The notes under the pieces were generated by a model. That model saw only the letters and a program-made list of their open reading frames with translations, ran no database searches and was not told where the DNA came from. A stretch of 41,051 nt of DNA, taken from positions 1 through 41,051 of the forward strand of contig CAICTM010000971.1 in NCBI GenBank assembly GCA_903772945.1. Direction: 5' to 3'. Positions within the stretch are counted from its first letter, which is position 1. Each line of letters opens with the position of its first letter. Position numbers and translations under genes: made by a program. Below, in pieces: positions 21,012 to 31,659 of the stretch. The stretch is from Seminavis robusta. Lineage: Eukaryota; Bacillariophyta; Bacillariophyceae; Naviculales; Naviculaceae.

Positions 21012-22447
21012 ATGGTTGAATCTCGCTATTTCCTTGTTACTTTACTCGCTCTTTTGTTGTTGACGAAACTGACTCTTTTGTTAGCGACAATAGCGATGAA
21101 TCGTTCCCTCGCTGGCAGCTACCACCCATTCCTTGCTAGGCTCATGTCATGGAAGCACGGCTGTGATTATGATGGACAGCAGGCTTTCACACAGGTACGT
21201 ACATCGCTCTTCACCAAACCTGTCATTTCTCCGCTCCACGATTTCGATTTTACTCACCATGGCATCATTTCATTTTCCAGGTTCAGTACTTAGCCATCAC
21301 ACCCACTGATGTCTCCCAGTTCCTCAACTTCATCACATATGGCACACCCAATCCTGGCTGGGCCCAATGATCGTCCCACCCACAAAAGACCTTCAACTCT
21401 TGAGCAGTACAAGAAGGCATTGAGTTTCTTCCATCCGGACAGAGATTCAGCATGGTATGTTGCTTCCAAGTCTGGCAATCCAACCCGCTCTAGGGCAGTC
21501 AATGATGTCATTCGTGCTGTGAAGAAGGCTGAGGCCAGGAAGCAAGGCGTTCCTTCCAATGCCAAGTGAGATCTGAAGCTCAATGAATTCTGTAAGACCG
21601 TTCGGATCCTGGAGCATGATGGTGGAGCCAACATTGACATGAAGATCAAGGTCCCGACCATGATGAAGACTCAGGTCCACTTGATTGCTCGTACCAATAA
21701 CTCGTCAAACATGGAGCAGACCATCGATCTTCACAGCCATAGCAAGTTTGGATCCTTCGCTCTCCAAACCAAGATCTCGTGAAGCAAGAACGTTAAAAGG
21801 AGCGCAATTGTCCGGATCAAATCATGTTGGGTGCCGCCGACCCAGACTTTTGTGTTCTCCTTGCCTTAGCCATTTGGATTGAAACGCGGCTTGAGAGGGG
21901 CCATGGTGATCCCAAATTTTTGTTTGGACACTACGCCGTCAGCGAAGAAGAAGGTTTTCTTGCTACCATTGAGGCTTTGGAGCGGGATGAAGATGTCGAT
22001 CAAGCCAGCATTGAGACCGAGCCAGACCAGATCAATGCTTGGTACCAACGCATGTTAAAGAAAGCCTGGAAGGACCCGGAGTTTGTCGAGTTGGTCAAGC
22101 GAGTCAAGGGCAGCCTTGGAACGCATAGTGTGCGCAAGTTGCCACCTACTTATGCTACCGGGTGTGGCATCACCCAGGCAGAGAATGAGACCCGTGGTCA
22201 CTGGAAGGGAGAGAAGAATGGCCGGGTGGTTCACATCTACATTGGTTTGGAGCAGCTGCCGACCGATGCCAAGGTTGCCGGGACTATGTGTATTGGTGGG
22301 CCAATTAAGTACTCGATCAAGCATGACAGCGGCGTGGACTTCAACTTCATTGCCACCAATGTAGTTCCAGCCATGTGTGACCACTTCGCTGATGATCCAA
22401 GCAATACCATTTGGATGGTCCTTGGTCCCGCTTGCTGTAGCTACTAG
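21012..22447 (+). pseudogene. Crypton-type tyrosine recombinase, decayed
   Basis: Exon 1 starts at ATG 21012 with a hydrophobic N-terminus (LLALLLLTKLTLLLATIA) and ends QAFTQ; an 86-base intron follows, and exon 2 resumes VQYLAITPTDVSQFLNF. Next come NPG..PNDRPTHKRPSTLEQYK, KSGNPTRSRAVNDVIRAVKK and ARKQGVPSNAK, the N-terminal (SAM-like) domain signature of diatom and oomycete Cryptons. The catalytic part has GTHSVRK (HxxR), GHWKGEKNGRVV and HIYI (candidate nucleophile Tyr), then DAKVAGTMCIGGPIKY. A 4-base CTGG duplication near 21350, TGA stops near 21567 and 21779, and a frameshift near 21800-21820 break it. The family integrates circular DNA by site-specific recombination. Confidence 0.8.
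21195..21280 (+). other. 86-base spliceosomal intron in the Crypton-type gene
   Basis: Donor CACAG|GTACGT and acceptor TTTTCCAG|GTTCAG. Removing it joins two segments that read on in one frame and match the family pattern, which supports it as a real former intron. Confidence 0.7.
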
Positions 22448-22971
22448 AGCCTACAAAGAGTATTTCTACATCGGGAATTTGTTACATAAAAGGGGACCGA
22501 GGTGGTGGCAGGGTGGCAATGCTTGAGTGATGGTGTTCAAACTTTGGTACTTAAAAGTAGTTTATCTTGGTTGCCACTAACGTGCCAACGAGGGGGTGGG
22601 GGGCTGATTTTTGTACGTTGTAAATTCCTTTCGTAAATACTAGGTAATTAATTTGGTACGGGGTAAACATCTCTTAATGGATACGGGGAAACTAATTCGG
22701 TACGGGGTAAATACCTTTTGGAAATACTAGGTAATTAATTCGGTACGCGGTAAACATCTCTTATTGGATACGGGGTAACTAATTCGGTACGGAGTAAATA
22801 CCTATTTGGAAATACTAGGTAATTAAGTCGGTACGGGGTACTTTCTATTTACGTGCTTAAGGAGAGTTTCTAAGTTTTTTCTTTCTTTGGGAGACAAGTC
22901 ATAGACATCCTGTTGTGTGAAGGACATCATGTTGTCGCCAGTGGGGCGAGTGCTGGGGGTCTTGACCATTA
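22448..22971. other. Intergenic with a tandem repeat
   Basis: No gene. The distinguishing content is the 87-88-base tandem array at 22635-22850. The rest has no recognised feature. Confidence 0.5.
22635..22850. repeat. 87-88-base tandem repeat, about 2.4 units
   Basis: AAATACTAGGTAATTAA begins at 22635, 22722 and 22810. Within each unit GGTACGGGGTAAA occurs twice, so the unit itself looks like a duplicated ~43-base half. Confidence 0.8.
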
Positions 22972-24019
22972 TCAAGGGAAAGTTAGGAGAGGGTGTACCC
23001 TCCTTACTTTGTTTGCATTATTGTCTCCAAGCTTCAATGCAAGGCGAGGGAGCCTTTTTTCCTGGTGCACCAGTGAAATGATACCACTCGAGTTTTTCTC
23101 TGCAGAGAAGTTATCGTATCCAGCGGGGTAACTAGCTTCTACAGTTGTTGGCTTAGGAAAGGATGATGTGATGGAGGCAGAGGCGGGTTTTTTAATAAAC
23201 ATGTGGGGAAGTGTGGGCGAGGGCGAGGGTGAGGACGGTGGAGGAGGTGTTTTGATGATGTGGTAACGATCAGATGAGAGGAGTTCCATGTCAGGTTCTA
23301 AGTTAGTCATTACGACAACGCGCAGGCGAGGGTTTCTCCATGTGTAAGATTCGTATTTAGTTACGAGGATGTTGCTATTCTTCGTTTCTTCTAGGAAATC
23401 ATACATCAGCGCAGATTCCGTATGGTTTCCGACCTTTCGGGATTGTTTAGAATGAGGACAGTCTAAGATGACAGTGCGGGGATCAAAGCCATGGACGCCA
23501 GCTGCGTATACCATGTCAGCTTTTTTACCTGGTAAGCATACTATAGTATCGAGGGGGTGGGAGTTAGCGATAGTGCTCGGTGAACCATGATTTGCCTCCA
23601 TAGCCTTTTTTGTTGACTATGAAGAAAATTTTACGATCATCTACTGAACCGTCTAGGAATTCAACTAGTTGTTGTTGCCAGTCTCGTAAAGGGTGTGAGG
23701 CTTGTTCTACATTGGGTTTGTGGTCGATTATATACTCTGAAACGAAGCGGCGATGGCGGGAGAAAGCGGAGGAATGATGTTTGCGTAGGTCACAGGGGTC
23801 TGTCATACCCGCTTCGATTGCTTGCTTGATGGCATCGAGGTCAGTGCACTTGCCTTATAATTGTTGATCGGGAAAGCCACCATTTTCAAAGCCAGTATAA
23901 TTGAGATCAAAGTTGGGGCCGTTATCGTGATGTTCATTCCATTCAGCTTTGGATTGTTCACCTTTCTTGCAATAGTTGACTGCGGATTCGGATGTCTTAA
24001 CGGCCGGTTGGAAATAAAC
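22972..24019 (-). pseudogene. CRESS-DNA-type Rep (HUH endonuclease plus SF3 helicase) relic
   Basis: Read leftward from 24019 the translation shows SAVNYCKKG, the HUH motif III (Y..K), then GKCTDLDAIKQAIEAG, the usual linker to the helicase. The helicase has Walker A-like NKKGYGGKSWF, Walker B region RTVILDC, motif C VVVMTNLEPD and SSDRYHII with the expected Arg. Order and spacing match Reps of small circular ssDNA viruses; diatoms are hosts of such viruses (Bacilladnaviridae). A TAA stop after FPDQQL and a frameshift near 23565-23600 break it. HUH motifs I and II are missing because a dispersed repeat starts exactly at 24020. It is an old endogenous viral or plasmid-derived copy. Confidence 0.75.
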
Positions 24020-24890
24020 TGTTAACTCCAGCCCTACCAGCAGCCTGAACAGATTGTGGTCGAGTCATAGGAAGGCAACAATCAACCCATGCTACTGATC
24101 AGCCCACCAGTGGACTGGTTCACTTTCGAAATCTGCAGAGCTGCCTCGTGTTAAAGCAGGTTTGTTCTTGACTTCCCACGCAAAATCATCTCTGTTGCCA
24201 TGGGAAGACAACTATGATGAACTCAACCAATATAGCACCTACACACCCAAGATAACTATCTAGAGTTGTCTACAATCCTTGCTTGTTACAGCCATCATGT
24301 GCTGGTTGTAGTGGTTTGGGCCATGTAGAAGGCATTATCTTATGTCAAACTAAAGGCTTTATTTTCAAGGGGAAATGGTAAGAAATTTTCAGCCCTACTT
24401 TGCCAGCCATTTGTTGCTCCCGTGGCCACCAAATTAACAAGCCACTACCACCACTGCGACGGGCACGTCCAAATTATGCATTCCCTATCGCAAAGTATTG
24501 TCAGGTTGACTCCATTGGTCAAACTGCTGGGGGTATATCTGTCAGCATGAGGTGATGATGGCAAAAGTGAGTTTCTTCAAAATGTGAGGCAAATCATGCC
24601 ATGACTGACCAGTCCACTGGTCGGAGAGTCCACTGGTGGCCTCACGAGTAGCATGAAGGCTAGCGACACGGCAACACACACCGGAGAGTAGATCCTCCTA
24701 CTATTGGATTCATCCCTCCTTGTTATTTCCTGATGTTTTGGTGGTGGTTCCTTTGCCAGTACCCATATTCCTGTTTACTTAGTATTGGTGGATTTGGCAA
24801 GTTGCGGGAACAGTTTGGCCATCAGCAGTCGCTGAGGGAATTGCTTAAAATTGTGAGCTACTAAGTTTAAGTTTGGCTATGCATTGGGTT
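24020..24890 (+). repeat. Dispersed repeat family (TGTTAACTCC end), copy 2
   Basis: Begins TGTTAACTCCAGCCCTACCA and matches the minus strand of 4080-3880 in two blocks (24020-24085 and about 24670-24782), with a weaker match ending TTGGTGGATTTGGC. Its left edge abuts the Rep relic, suggesting that the repeat truncated it. No ORF of note. The right end is not defined. Confidence 0.55.
24104..24639. repeat. Inverted repeat pair within copy 2, possible nested insertion
   Basis: CCACCAGTGGACT at 24104-24116 is inverted at 24627-24639, and further CAGTGGACTGGT/ACCAGTCCACTG words lie nearby. The segment corresponds to the extra ~580 bases absent from copy 1, so it may be a nested TIR element. No target duplication was established. 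Confidence 0.4.
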
Positions 24891-25013
24891 TCGCCTCACC
24901 AAATACAGTTGCAGTTACTGGCCAAATGGCCTGCTTTCCATCATTTCTAAATACCAAAATGAAATAGTTCTGTCCAATAGGGGCTTGGCCTGTGCACTGG
25001 CATTGCATGCTGC

Positions 25014-25232
25014 TCAATTAGAAACTGGAGCAAGGGGGGTGTTTCCTACCAACCTTTCAATAATCTCACAAGTCGCTACTTGATGTTTCACTGGAACGAC
25101 TATTCCCGCCTTTGCCTTGTCCTGAAATCTTTCAGAGCTGAGGGCCCTCTTAAGCACAGATATGCACTCGTGCTCGTCGAGGGAGTTCTTCAATGCTGTG
25201 TTTGGGTGACAAACATATCTGCATTTGGTGGC
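25014..25232 (-). other. Open coding-like segment downstream of the HNH gene
   Basis: A minus-strand frame without ATG reads NTALKNSLDEHECISVLKRA, later FQDKAKAGIVVPVKHQ, and ends in TGA at 25014. It is helical and coding-like and lies 26 bases from the end of the HNH gene's last frame. It may be that gene's C-terminus after another indel or splice. No family recognised. Confidence 0.35.
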
Positions 25233-25258
25233 TCATCTGGCACTCGTGGATTGTTTTT

Positions 25259-26240
25259 TTATTTTAATTCTTTCCACCAAGCCGCAGTCTCTGCAGTATC
25301 GCGAGTCAGTCTTGCTCTGAATGCATTGACGCTGTCGACGAGGATCCTGAAGGAAACAACCCGAGACCGTATTGTTTGTTCTTCCGGCAAAGTGGAGACG
25401 GAGTAGCTTTGAATGATGTCTGCTCGTCCGAGAACGAATCGAGTGAAACATGAATTTCCTTGGGAATACGATCGTCTTCCAAAGGGCTGCCAAAAATGTC
25501 TGGCTTTCCGTCGCCCACCCGACCTTGGCTTTTCGCGTGATAGTAGCAAACCTTGTGATGATACGTCAGGATGTGGGTATATGGCGTCTTATCATCGTCA
25601 AATCCAAATTCCGTTTCAGCGTATTTTTCAATCGTCTCGTCGGCATCCGCCCCTTTGTAGATAAGCTTTCCCCCCACATTTGCTTCCCATAGCTTCATCT
25701 TGAAGTAAGTTGTTCCGCCTTCCTTGCGAGTTCGCACAAAACTGATTTTCTTTTGGTCATAGGCGTGCTCGATTGCATGGCAAATAACATGCACATCCGC
25801 GTCCCATCGCGGTCTCTCGTTGGATCCAAACCAAAATGCATGTAAGCAAGATCGGGCGAGTTTCTAGGTAGCACATGCGCGAGAATTACGTTCTCCGTGT
25901 CCGAATTCGTCGGAATACCTGTAACGGCGCATTTGTCGTCCCCATAATGTTTCTTCAACTTCACTCGTAGTCCCTTTGGTCGATCGTAGGGTGCAGGGGT
26001 GTTTTTCTGACGGGGATGCCAAAAGTCAAGACGCTCAGGAGTTGTCACAAGCAACCACGTCAAGGAGTGGTTGATGGACTCCTTGAAGTGGTTGATGGAC
26101 TCCTGGCCCCGGCGGATTTCTTTGATCAACACCACTGCCAAAACAATAATCAACACAGTGTTCAAATTCACAGCTGCTGCGTGGCGTTCCATTTCAGTTG
26201 CTACGAATTGTAGCGCAGGATTGATCGTCGTGTTCATCAT
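25259..26240 (-). pseudogene. HNH-domain protein with membrane anchor, two frameshifts
   Basis: From ATG 26240 (MMNTTINPALQF) the protein has a transmembrane segment LNTVLIIVLAVVLIKEI near residues 30-45, then an HNH-like core: KCAVTGIPTNSD followed by ENVILAHVLPRNS, the C..TG...AH..PR pattern of HNH nuclease folds. Near 25770-25790 the frame shifts to one reading HVICHAIEHAYDQKKISFV and on to SLDSF; near 25430 it shifts again to IIQSYSVSTLPEEQ, ending TAA at 25259. Each frame reads well only on its side of the shift, so decay or sequencing indels are the likely cause. Substrate is unknown; HNH folds cut DNA, but the catalytic state cannot be judged. Confidence 0.55.
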
Positions 26241-26273
26241 TGTGGAGATTGAAACAGTCTGAGCAATGAGCAA

Positions 26274-27458
26274 TGCAATCTATTGCTCAGCAGCACGATT
26301 GAACAGAGCGAAACGGAAGAGTCCCTCTCGTTTTTTGGAACTGACACCACTCGACCGGTACAGTCGTACCGTACCGGTACGGTGAGTATCAATGTATCAA
26401 TCTCCAAAGTAGTCAACCTGCAAAGCTGCTAAACTCAGGCATTTCTGGGAAGCTTGGCCACAGCAACATACGGGTACCGGTACCCTACATTTACCGACTG
26501 CCCCCGGGGCTCCATTCGTCTTGCGTACATCCACATGAATCAAATCCTCACACACCAACCCGCTACCGGTACCGGTAGTAGCCTGGTCGTAGCATTTCTA
26601 TTCAAGGGAAACTTTCGATTCTCATATCAGGGACAACTAATACAGCAACTGGCCAGCCAGTTAGCTAGAGTTTGGGTAGCGAGTAGCGAGAGAGATCGTC
26701 TTGCTTCCGCCCCAGGAGCGGTACTTTCAAAACAATCGCAGCCTCCACCACAGGTCCTTTTCACGCAGGAAGAACCGTTAGCCTTGGATTGTAGTATGCT
26801 GCTGCCAATCTGCCGATGCAATCATTGCTACAGAAAAAAGAAAACGTTCTGTCCGGCTGTCCGGTATCCAGCATCCGGCACCATAGCACAAAGAAGCTCG
26901 AGGCAAATAGGACATCACAGCATCGCTGCCATAACCGAAGTTCTTAAATAGATGTACTAGAAGTTTGGTTCATTGGCAAGCAAGTTGTTATTGTTTCATC
27001 CGCCCGTTGCTATCTTCTCTGAGTATGTGAGTAGTATCTGACATCTGACATACTGGGTGCTGATTCGAAACTAATCTCTGAGTGCGAGTAGAAGAGAGAG
27101 TGGCAAAACAAGCATGCCTGCCACTCTGGTAGTACTCTTGTAAGTTACTACTGGTACCGTCTACCGTTGGAGGTACTGGCATCTGGCATGTGACATCTGC
27201 ATGGCTTCACCACTGGGCTCTCCCCGAAAGAAGAAGTGGAGGTGAGTAGAGAGTAGAGGCATTCATGCTGTTGAGTGCAACTGCTAGCTAGCTAGTAGTA
27301 GAGTGCTGGGAAGCTGGGAAGCTCATTGGGAAGCTCATTGAAAAAAATTGAAGGCCACCAAACACCGAGGTCACCTGAAACGAAAGACCCTTCAGAATGT
27401 GCAGCTGTTTCCTGCCGCAAAGCAGAGTACTCTGCACTCTGCAGTACAACGTACATTG
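26274..27458. other. Intergenic, palindrome rich
   Basis: No supported gene. GTACCGGTAC-type palindromes cluster at 26355-26385, 26470-26485 and 26560-26580. The ORF at 26454-26951 begins at a non-ATG codon and crosses these palindromes; I do not accept it. Confidence 0.45.
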
Positions 27459-27989
27459 TACGAGAGCCCCTCAAACGCACGCGATGTAATACATGTAATA
27501 CGTACAATGCGTATTCTACGTATTCCCGTATAATACGTATAACACGTATTACACGGTCGCCAGCCAGCCACCGTGACCGTTCGAGTTACCGTTCGTTTCG
27601 CAAAATGGCTTCAACACCAATCTCCACCAATCTCCACAACACACACCATGAGATAAACCTCTCTCCTCTTGTTGCTTTGAAGGATACAGAGGTTTCTGTT
27701 GTTATTTGATAGTACCATCATTGTGGGTAAGTAGGCAATGTGGTATGGCTTTGTTGAAGCCAAGAAGACTGTTTCTGTGAAAGATAGAAGGATTTCTCTC
27801 CATTCAACTCCTCTTCATTCTCCTGCCCCCACTCTCTTTATCAGCTTTGTCAAGCTCACAGGACCATTCTCTTTGCATTCATATACTTCTGAAGGCTCAC
27901 TGACGAAGCCTGTGGAAGATCTGGCCTTGATTTTCACCATCGTCAACAACTTCCTGTAGGGACCAGTACTGAACCCAATGTAAGTACCC

Positions 27990-28136
27990 AAGCGCGCAAC
28001 ACGTGTTATGCATGATATACGTGTTATATGTGTTACCCGTGTTACCCGTGTTATACATATTAACTGTGTTGTACGTATTAACTGTGTTATACGTATAACA
28101 CGTATTACCTGTGTTATATGTATTACCTGTGTTATA
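27990..28136. repeat. GTGTTATACGTATTA-type minisatellite
   Basis: About twelve 9-15-base units of GTGTTAYACGTATTA and variants, nearly self-complementary. Related arrays occur at 27482-27555 and 29268-29448 within the same TIR element. Repetitive ORFs over them are artefacts. Confidence 0.8.
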
Positions 28137-28214
28137 CAAATCCGCTTCTTCTCTTGTCTGATATCGGGCAAATTGCCCTCAACGGACTGAGGGTCTTTCA
28201 CACTTTTATCGCTG

Positions 28215-28238
28215 TATGTGTGTGTGTGTGTGTGTGTT
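28215..28238. repeat. (GT)n microsatellite
   Basis: An uninterrupted TG dinucleotide run of about 11 units inside the TIR element. Confidence 0.9.
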
Positions 28239-28256
28239 TGTTGCAGCTGTTTTGGT

Positions 28257-28530
28257 CACATAGGGGACACTTTCCTCGTTAAGGATAGGGATTAATATTG
28301 TGTGTTCAGCTGGACACAGTAGTTTCAACATATGGGTACCAGTCTGGCTGGCTATGCAGACTCACTAGTGTGTCCAGATAAAACACGGTGTAAGTTTTGC
28401 CAAAGACATAGGGACATTTTCCTTGTTAAGATAGGGATTGATATTGTGTTGTTCTGTTGGACACAGTACTTGGACCCTTACTGGCTGGCTATGGGACTTG
28501 CTAGTGTGTCCAGTTGAACACGGTAAAGGA
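28257..28530. repeat. 148-base tandem duplication
   Basis: Two diverged copies start with CATAGGG at 28259 and 28407 and end near CACGGTRWAAG. Shared blocks include GATAGGGATTRATATTGTG, CTGGCTGGCTATG and CTAGTGTGTCCAG. No coding frame is conserved between the copies. Confidence 0.75.
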
Positions 28531-29472
28531 TTTGACCAAAAGATGTTAAGGATTCGATTGGGGAATCCAATCAAATCTCTTTTTGACAGTTGAGGCATCA
28601 GCCCCCGGCTGCTTGTTCTTTCCATAGCCAAGACACGATCATCTCCCACTCAATCACATCGTCAGTCTCTGTCAATTGTGCAATGATGGATTTGAATTTG
28701 GATGATTTGGTGTGTTCCTGGCTATATAGAACATTGAAGAGAATGGACATTTGACACCCTCCCCCTCAACAGGAAGCTGAGTCTGGGTGGTTTTGTGCTG
28801 TCCTTTTGGGACCTTGTTTGTAAAAACGACTCCTTGGACAACATATGGTAATGTGATTCCGCCTCTTATCAAATCCCTTGTTTTTGATGCGGAATCAGCA
28901 GTCTTGCAAGAAGTACAAAGTATGGCATCAAAACTTCTTTATATGCGCCGGATCACAAGATTGATACATCGAAAGTAGCCAATACACCGTCGATTTCTCC
29001 ATCGATAATTATCGAACCCCAGAGTATCCATAATGTTTATTCCTTTGGCGTATCATCAGCTAGTGAGGTTGCTACATTCACAATGATGGAAGAGGAGTCC
29101 ATTCTTCATCATTGATATTGTATCTAGCAACATGAGAGAGTTCAGATAGGTAAGAGTCCATTTACTTGATAAGCTGTCAGGTATTAGGCCTGCAACAGTG
29201 CATCTTCCTCTCTGCTCCCAAACACCTGGAAAACACTGGCAAAAAAACTTGGCAAAAATTCGTCACTATGTATTATACATAAAACACGTACAACACAATA
29301 ATACATGTAATACGTATAAATATTGTTCCACTTGTGTTATCTGTGTTTTTGTACGTATGACTTGTCTAATACATATTAAAAATGTTATATGTGTAATACG
29401 TATGATCTGTAGAATACATAGTAAAAATGTTATACGTATAATACAACCGCGTGCGTTTCAGGGGCTCTCATA

Positions 29473-31659
29473 AACATGTCATTGTTTTAATCGGCTGTAC
29501 TAATAGCTACTATTCTTTAATGCTGTGAGGCTTTCCTTGGTGTCCTGGATTCTGACACAAGGAACCCTAGACATCCCAAAAGCCTTTGATCATAAACTCC
29601 TCTATGTAGAAGAAGATCTGAAATAAATGTTCTGGCAGCAGATTCCCAGAACCCAGCATAAGCTACAATGCTACAATACAATACCAGTAGTAGGTACGTA
29701 GGTACCATGGTACTCGAGTACCTACAAGTTCGTACATGTATGTCACGATTCACCTTTCGAAAATATGATAATTAAATTTGGTCGTAGCATAGCTGCGAAT
29801 TACTAACATTGTTCCACCAGTCAGTACATTCGGTTGACAAAGCCAAGGTCACAATGTCTGAAACAAAAAGACTCTTCAGAACCTTTATGTTTAAATGTCA
29901 GAAGTTGCTTGTTTGGACGTTTGGTGTTTGGTCTTGTGCACACTCGAGAACGCGCATCTGCGTCGTACTACTCCAGATACATGTAGGTAACACGCCTACA
30001 TTGATTTGCATATAATAATATGTACTCGCACCTCGAGCTCCACACCTACTGGGAGATGGGAAAATGGCTGTTTTCATGGCCAGTCTAATGGTCATCTGTT
30101 GCCATTGAAGGTCATAGTTGGTCAAGCTGGTCAACATGACCACAGAGGGAAACAATGGTGTTTGTTTGTTTGTCACATTGATTAGTAGTTGTTATTTTTG
30201 TCTACTGCGCCGAGGGCTTGCTTTTACAATGGTGTGCCACATGACGCTCCTACTGGTACCCTTGTGTTGCTACTGGCTCTAACTGGTGTAACAGTTGCAT
30301 TCGTGTTGGCCCTTGAGCTTCATGATTGTTGTATGTCATGGTCATGGTCGTGGTCAAGGTGGTCAACCATGCTCAGCCATGGTCAGCTGTGGTCAACCGT
30401 GGTCAGCCGTGGTCACTTGTGGTCAATCATGGCTAATTACTAGTAAGGTTAATAACACATACATTTTTCCAATTAAAGTCAACCGTGGTCAGTCGTGATC
30501 AATGGTGGTCAGCCATGGTCGCTCGTGGTCGCTGAAAAGTAAGCCACGGTTTGACCGTTGATCACGAAAACCTGCAATTATGATGTCTCCATGAAACTCA
30601 GCAACGTGCGTTCCGTACTGTGTACTGCATGATACTATAGCTAGCTAGCGTACGTCGTCTACAATGTGTTGTCTTGGTTTGGCCAACTTCTTGGTTTATT
30701 TGGCTTATTGAGGCTTTTTTTGGTCTTGTGCTGCCTTCATCGGTCATGGTTGTGTGGACCATGGCTCTTTTTCCCCATTTCCCTGCACCCAACTCCCACC
30801 CAACACCCAACACCAACCGCCAATGCCGATGTCTATAGTACTTACGAGAAGCTGCTTTTGTTGGTGTCTTGAGTCTTGAAAGCCTATCTAAATTGAACGT
30901 GGTGTCGCATTGTCGCTATCGGCTCCGTTTATGCTTTGGTATTAATTAAGATAATAATTTGTTTTACCCGCAGCTATAGTAAACTCAAGTCAGAACTTGC
31001 ATATCACACATGTAGCTACCGGTAGCTAGCTAGCTAGCTAGTAGTAGATTCTTGGCTTGGCGGCTCATGATCACCAACGATCGATGCAATCACCTGCAAG
31101 ACGGGACACTTGCTATTCTCAGCTATGTTCAAGAAATTTGGTCTAGATTGTCCTTTTGTCATACCGTACGGTACATGTACCTTGGTATCTTATAGAACTG
31201 TGGGAGAGGGAGAGAAACTCGCTGAGTATCTTATTAGCTCTACCGGTACCCTACAGTGTATAGCTACATGTATGCAAGCAAGAGTGGCACCAGCCTCTTA
31301 TGGGCATTTGGCAGGCTCGCCGTCATAGAGGTACCGGTACCCAATACCCAAGCGTATCTTTTAAAAAATGAGGGTAGAAGGACTAATTCATTGCGTGGGT
31401 GGTGAGGCCTTGGGAGGAGGGCGAATCTTCTTACGCCGTTGACGGAGGCAATAGCAAAGGTGAGTTATTCCCGGTGGAACCTTGTCGCCGATCCTGAAGC
31501 CACCAAAAGTTCTGGCGTTATGAACATTTTCTGGGAACCCTTTTTGCAGGCGCTTTTCGGACACGGAGGCAAGGTCCTTTCACACAATTTTCGAAGACAA
31601 AACATTTGCGTTTGCACTCGCATCAAATCCAACCTACTTTACTTTCACAAACTGCAACC
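29473..31659. other. Long intergenic region
   Basis: About 2.2 kb without a supported gene. It contains the GTGGTCA minisatellite (30331-30552), CTAG-rich runs near 30645 and 31020-31050, and GTACCGGTACC palindromes near 31240 and 31330. ORFs up to 162 codons here either overlap repeats or the start of the next gene in another frame. The promoter of the TPR-like gene should lie in the last few hundred bases; no clear core motif was identified. Confidence 0.45.
30331..30552. repeat. GTGGTCAnCC minisatellite
   Basis: About twenty 9-12-base units of GTGGTCAACC, ATGGTCAGCC and variants in two blocks split at about 30430-30476. Always the same orientation, so not hairpin-forming. Confidence 0.8.

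Larger units (their letters stand above)
27461..29470. mobile_element. TA-flanked TIR element, 2,010 bp (mariner-like or composite MITE)
   Basis: The termini are inverted: CGAGAGCCCCTCAAACGCAC on the left and, complemented, TGAGAGCCCCTGAAACGCAC on the right (21 of 23 match). TA lies just outside both ends (27459-27460, 29471-29472). Both arms then carry GTAATACGTATAA-type minisatellites in opposite orientation. The interior contains a third such array, a (GT)n run and a 148-base tandem duplication. ORFs of 60-73 codons at 27738-27959 and 28787-28978 read plausibly but match nothing known; no transposase is recognisable. TA duplication suggests a Tc1/mariner-type mechanism, but two bases are weak evidence. 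Confidence 0.6.

Noticed and set aside
26454..26951. 165-codon + ORF
   Set aside because: Begins at a non-ATG codon, crosses palindromic intergenic words, no family pattern.
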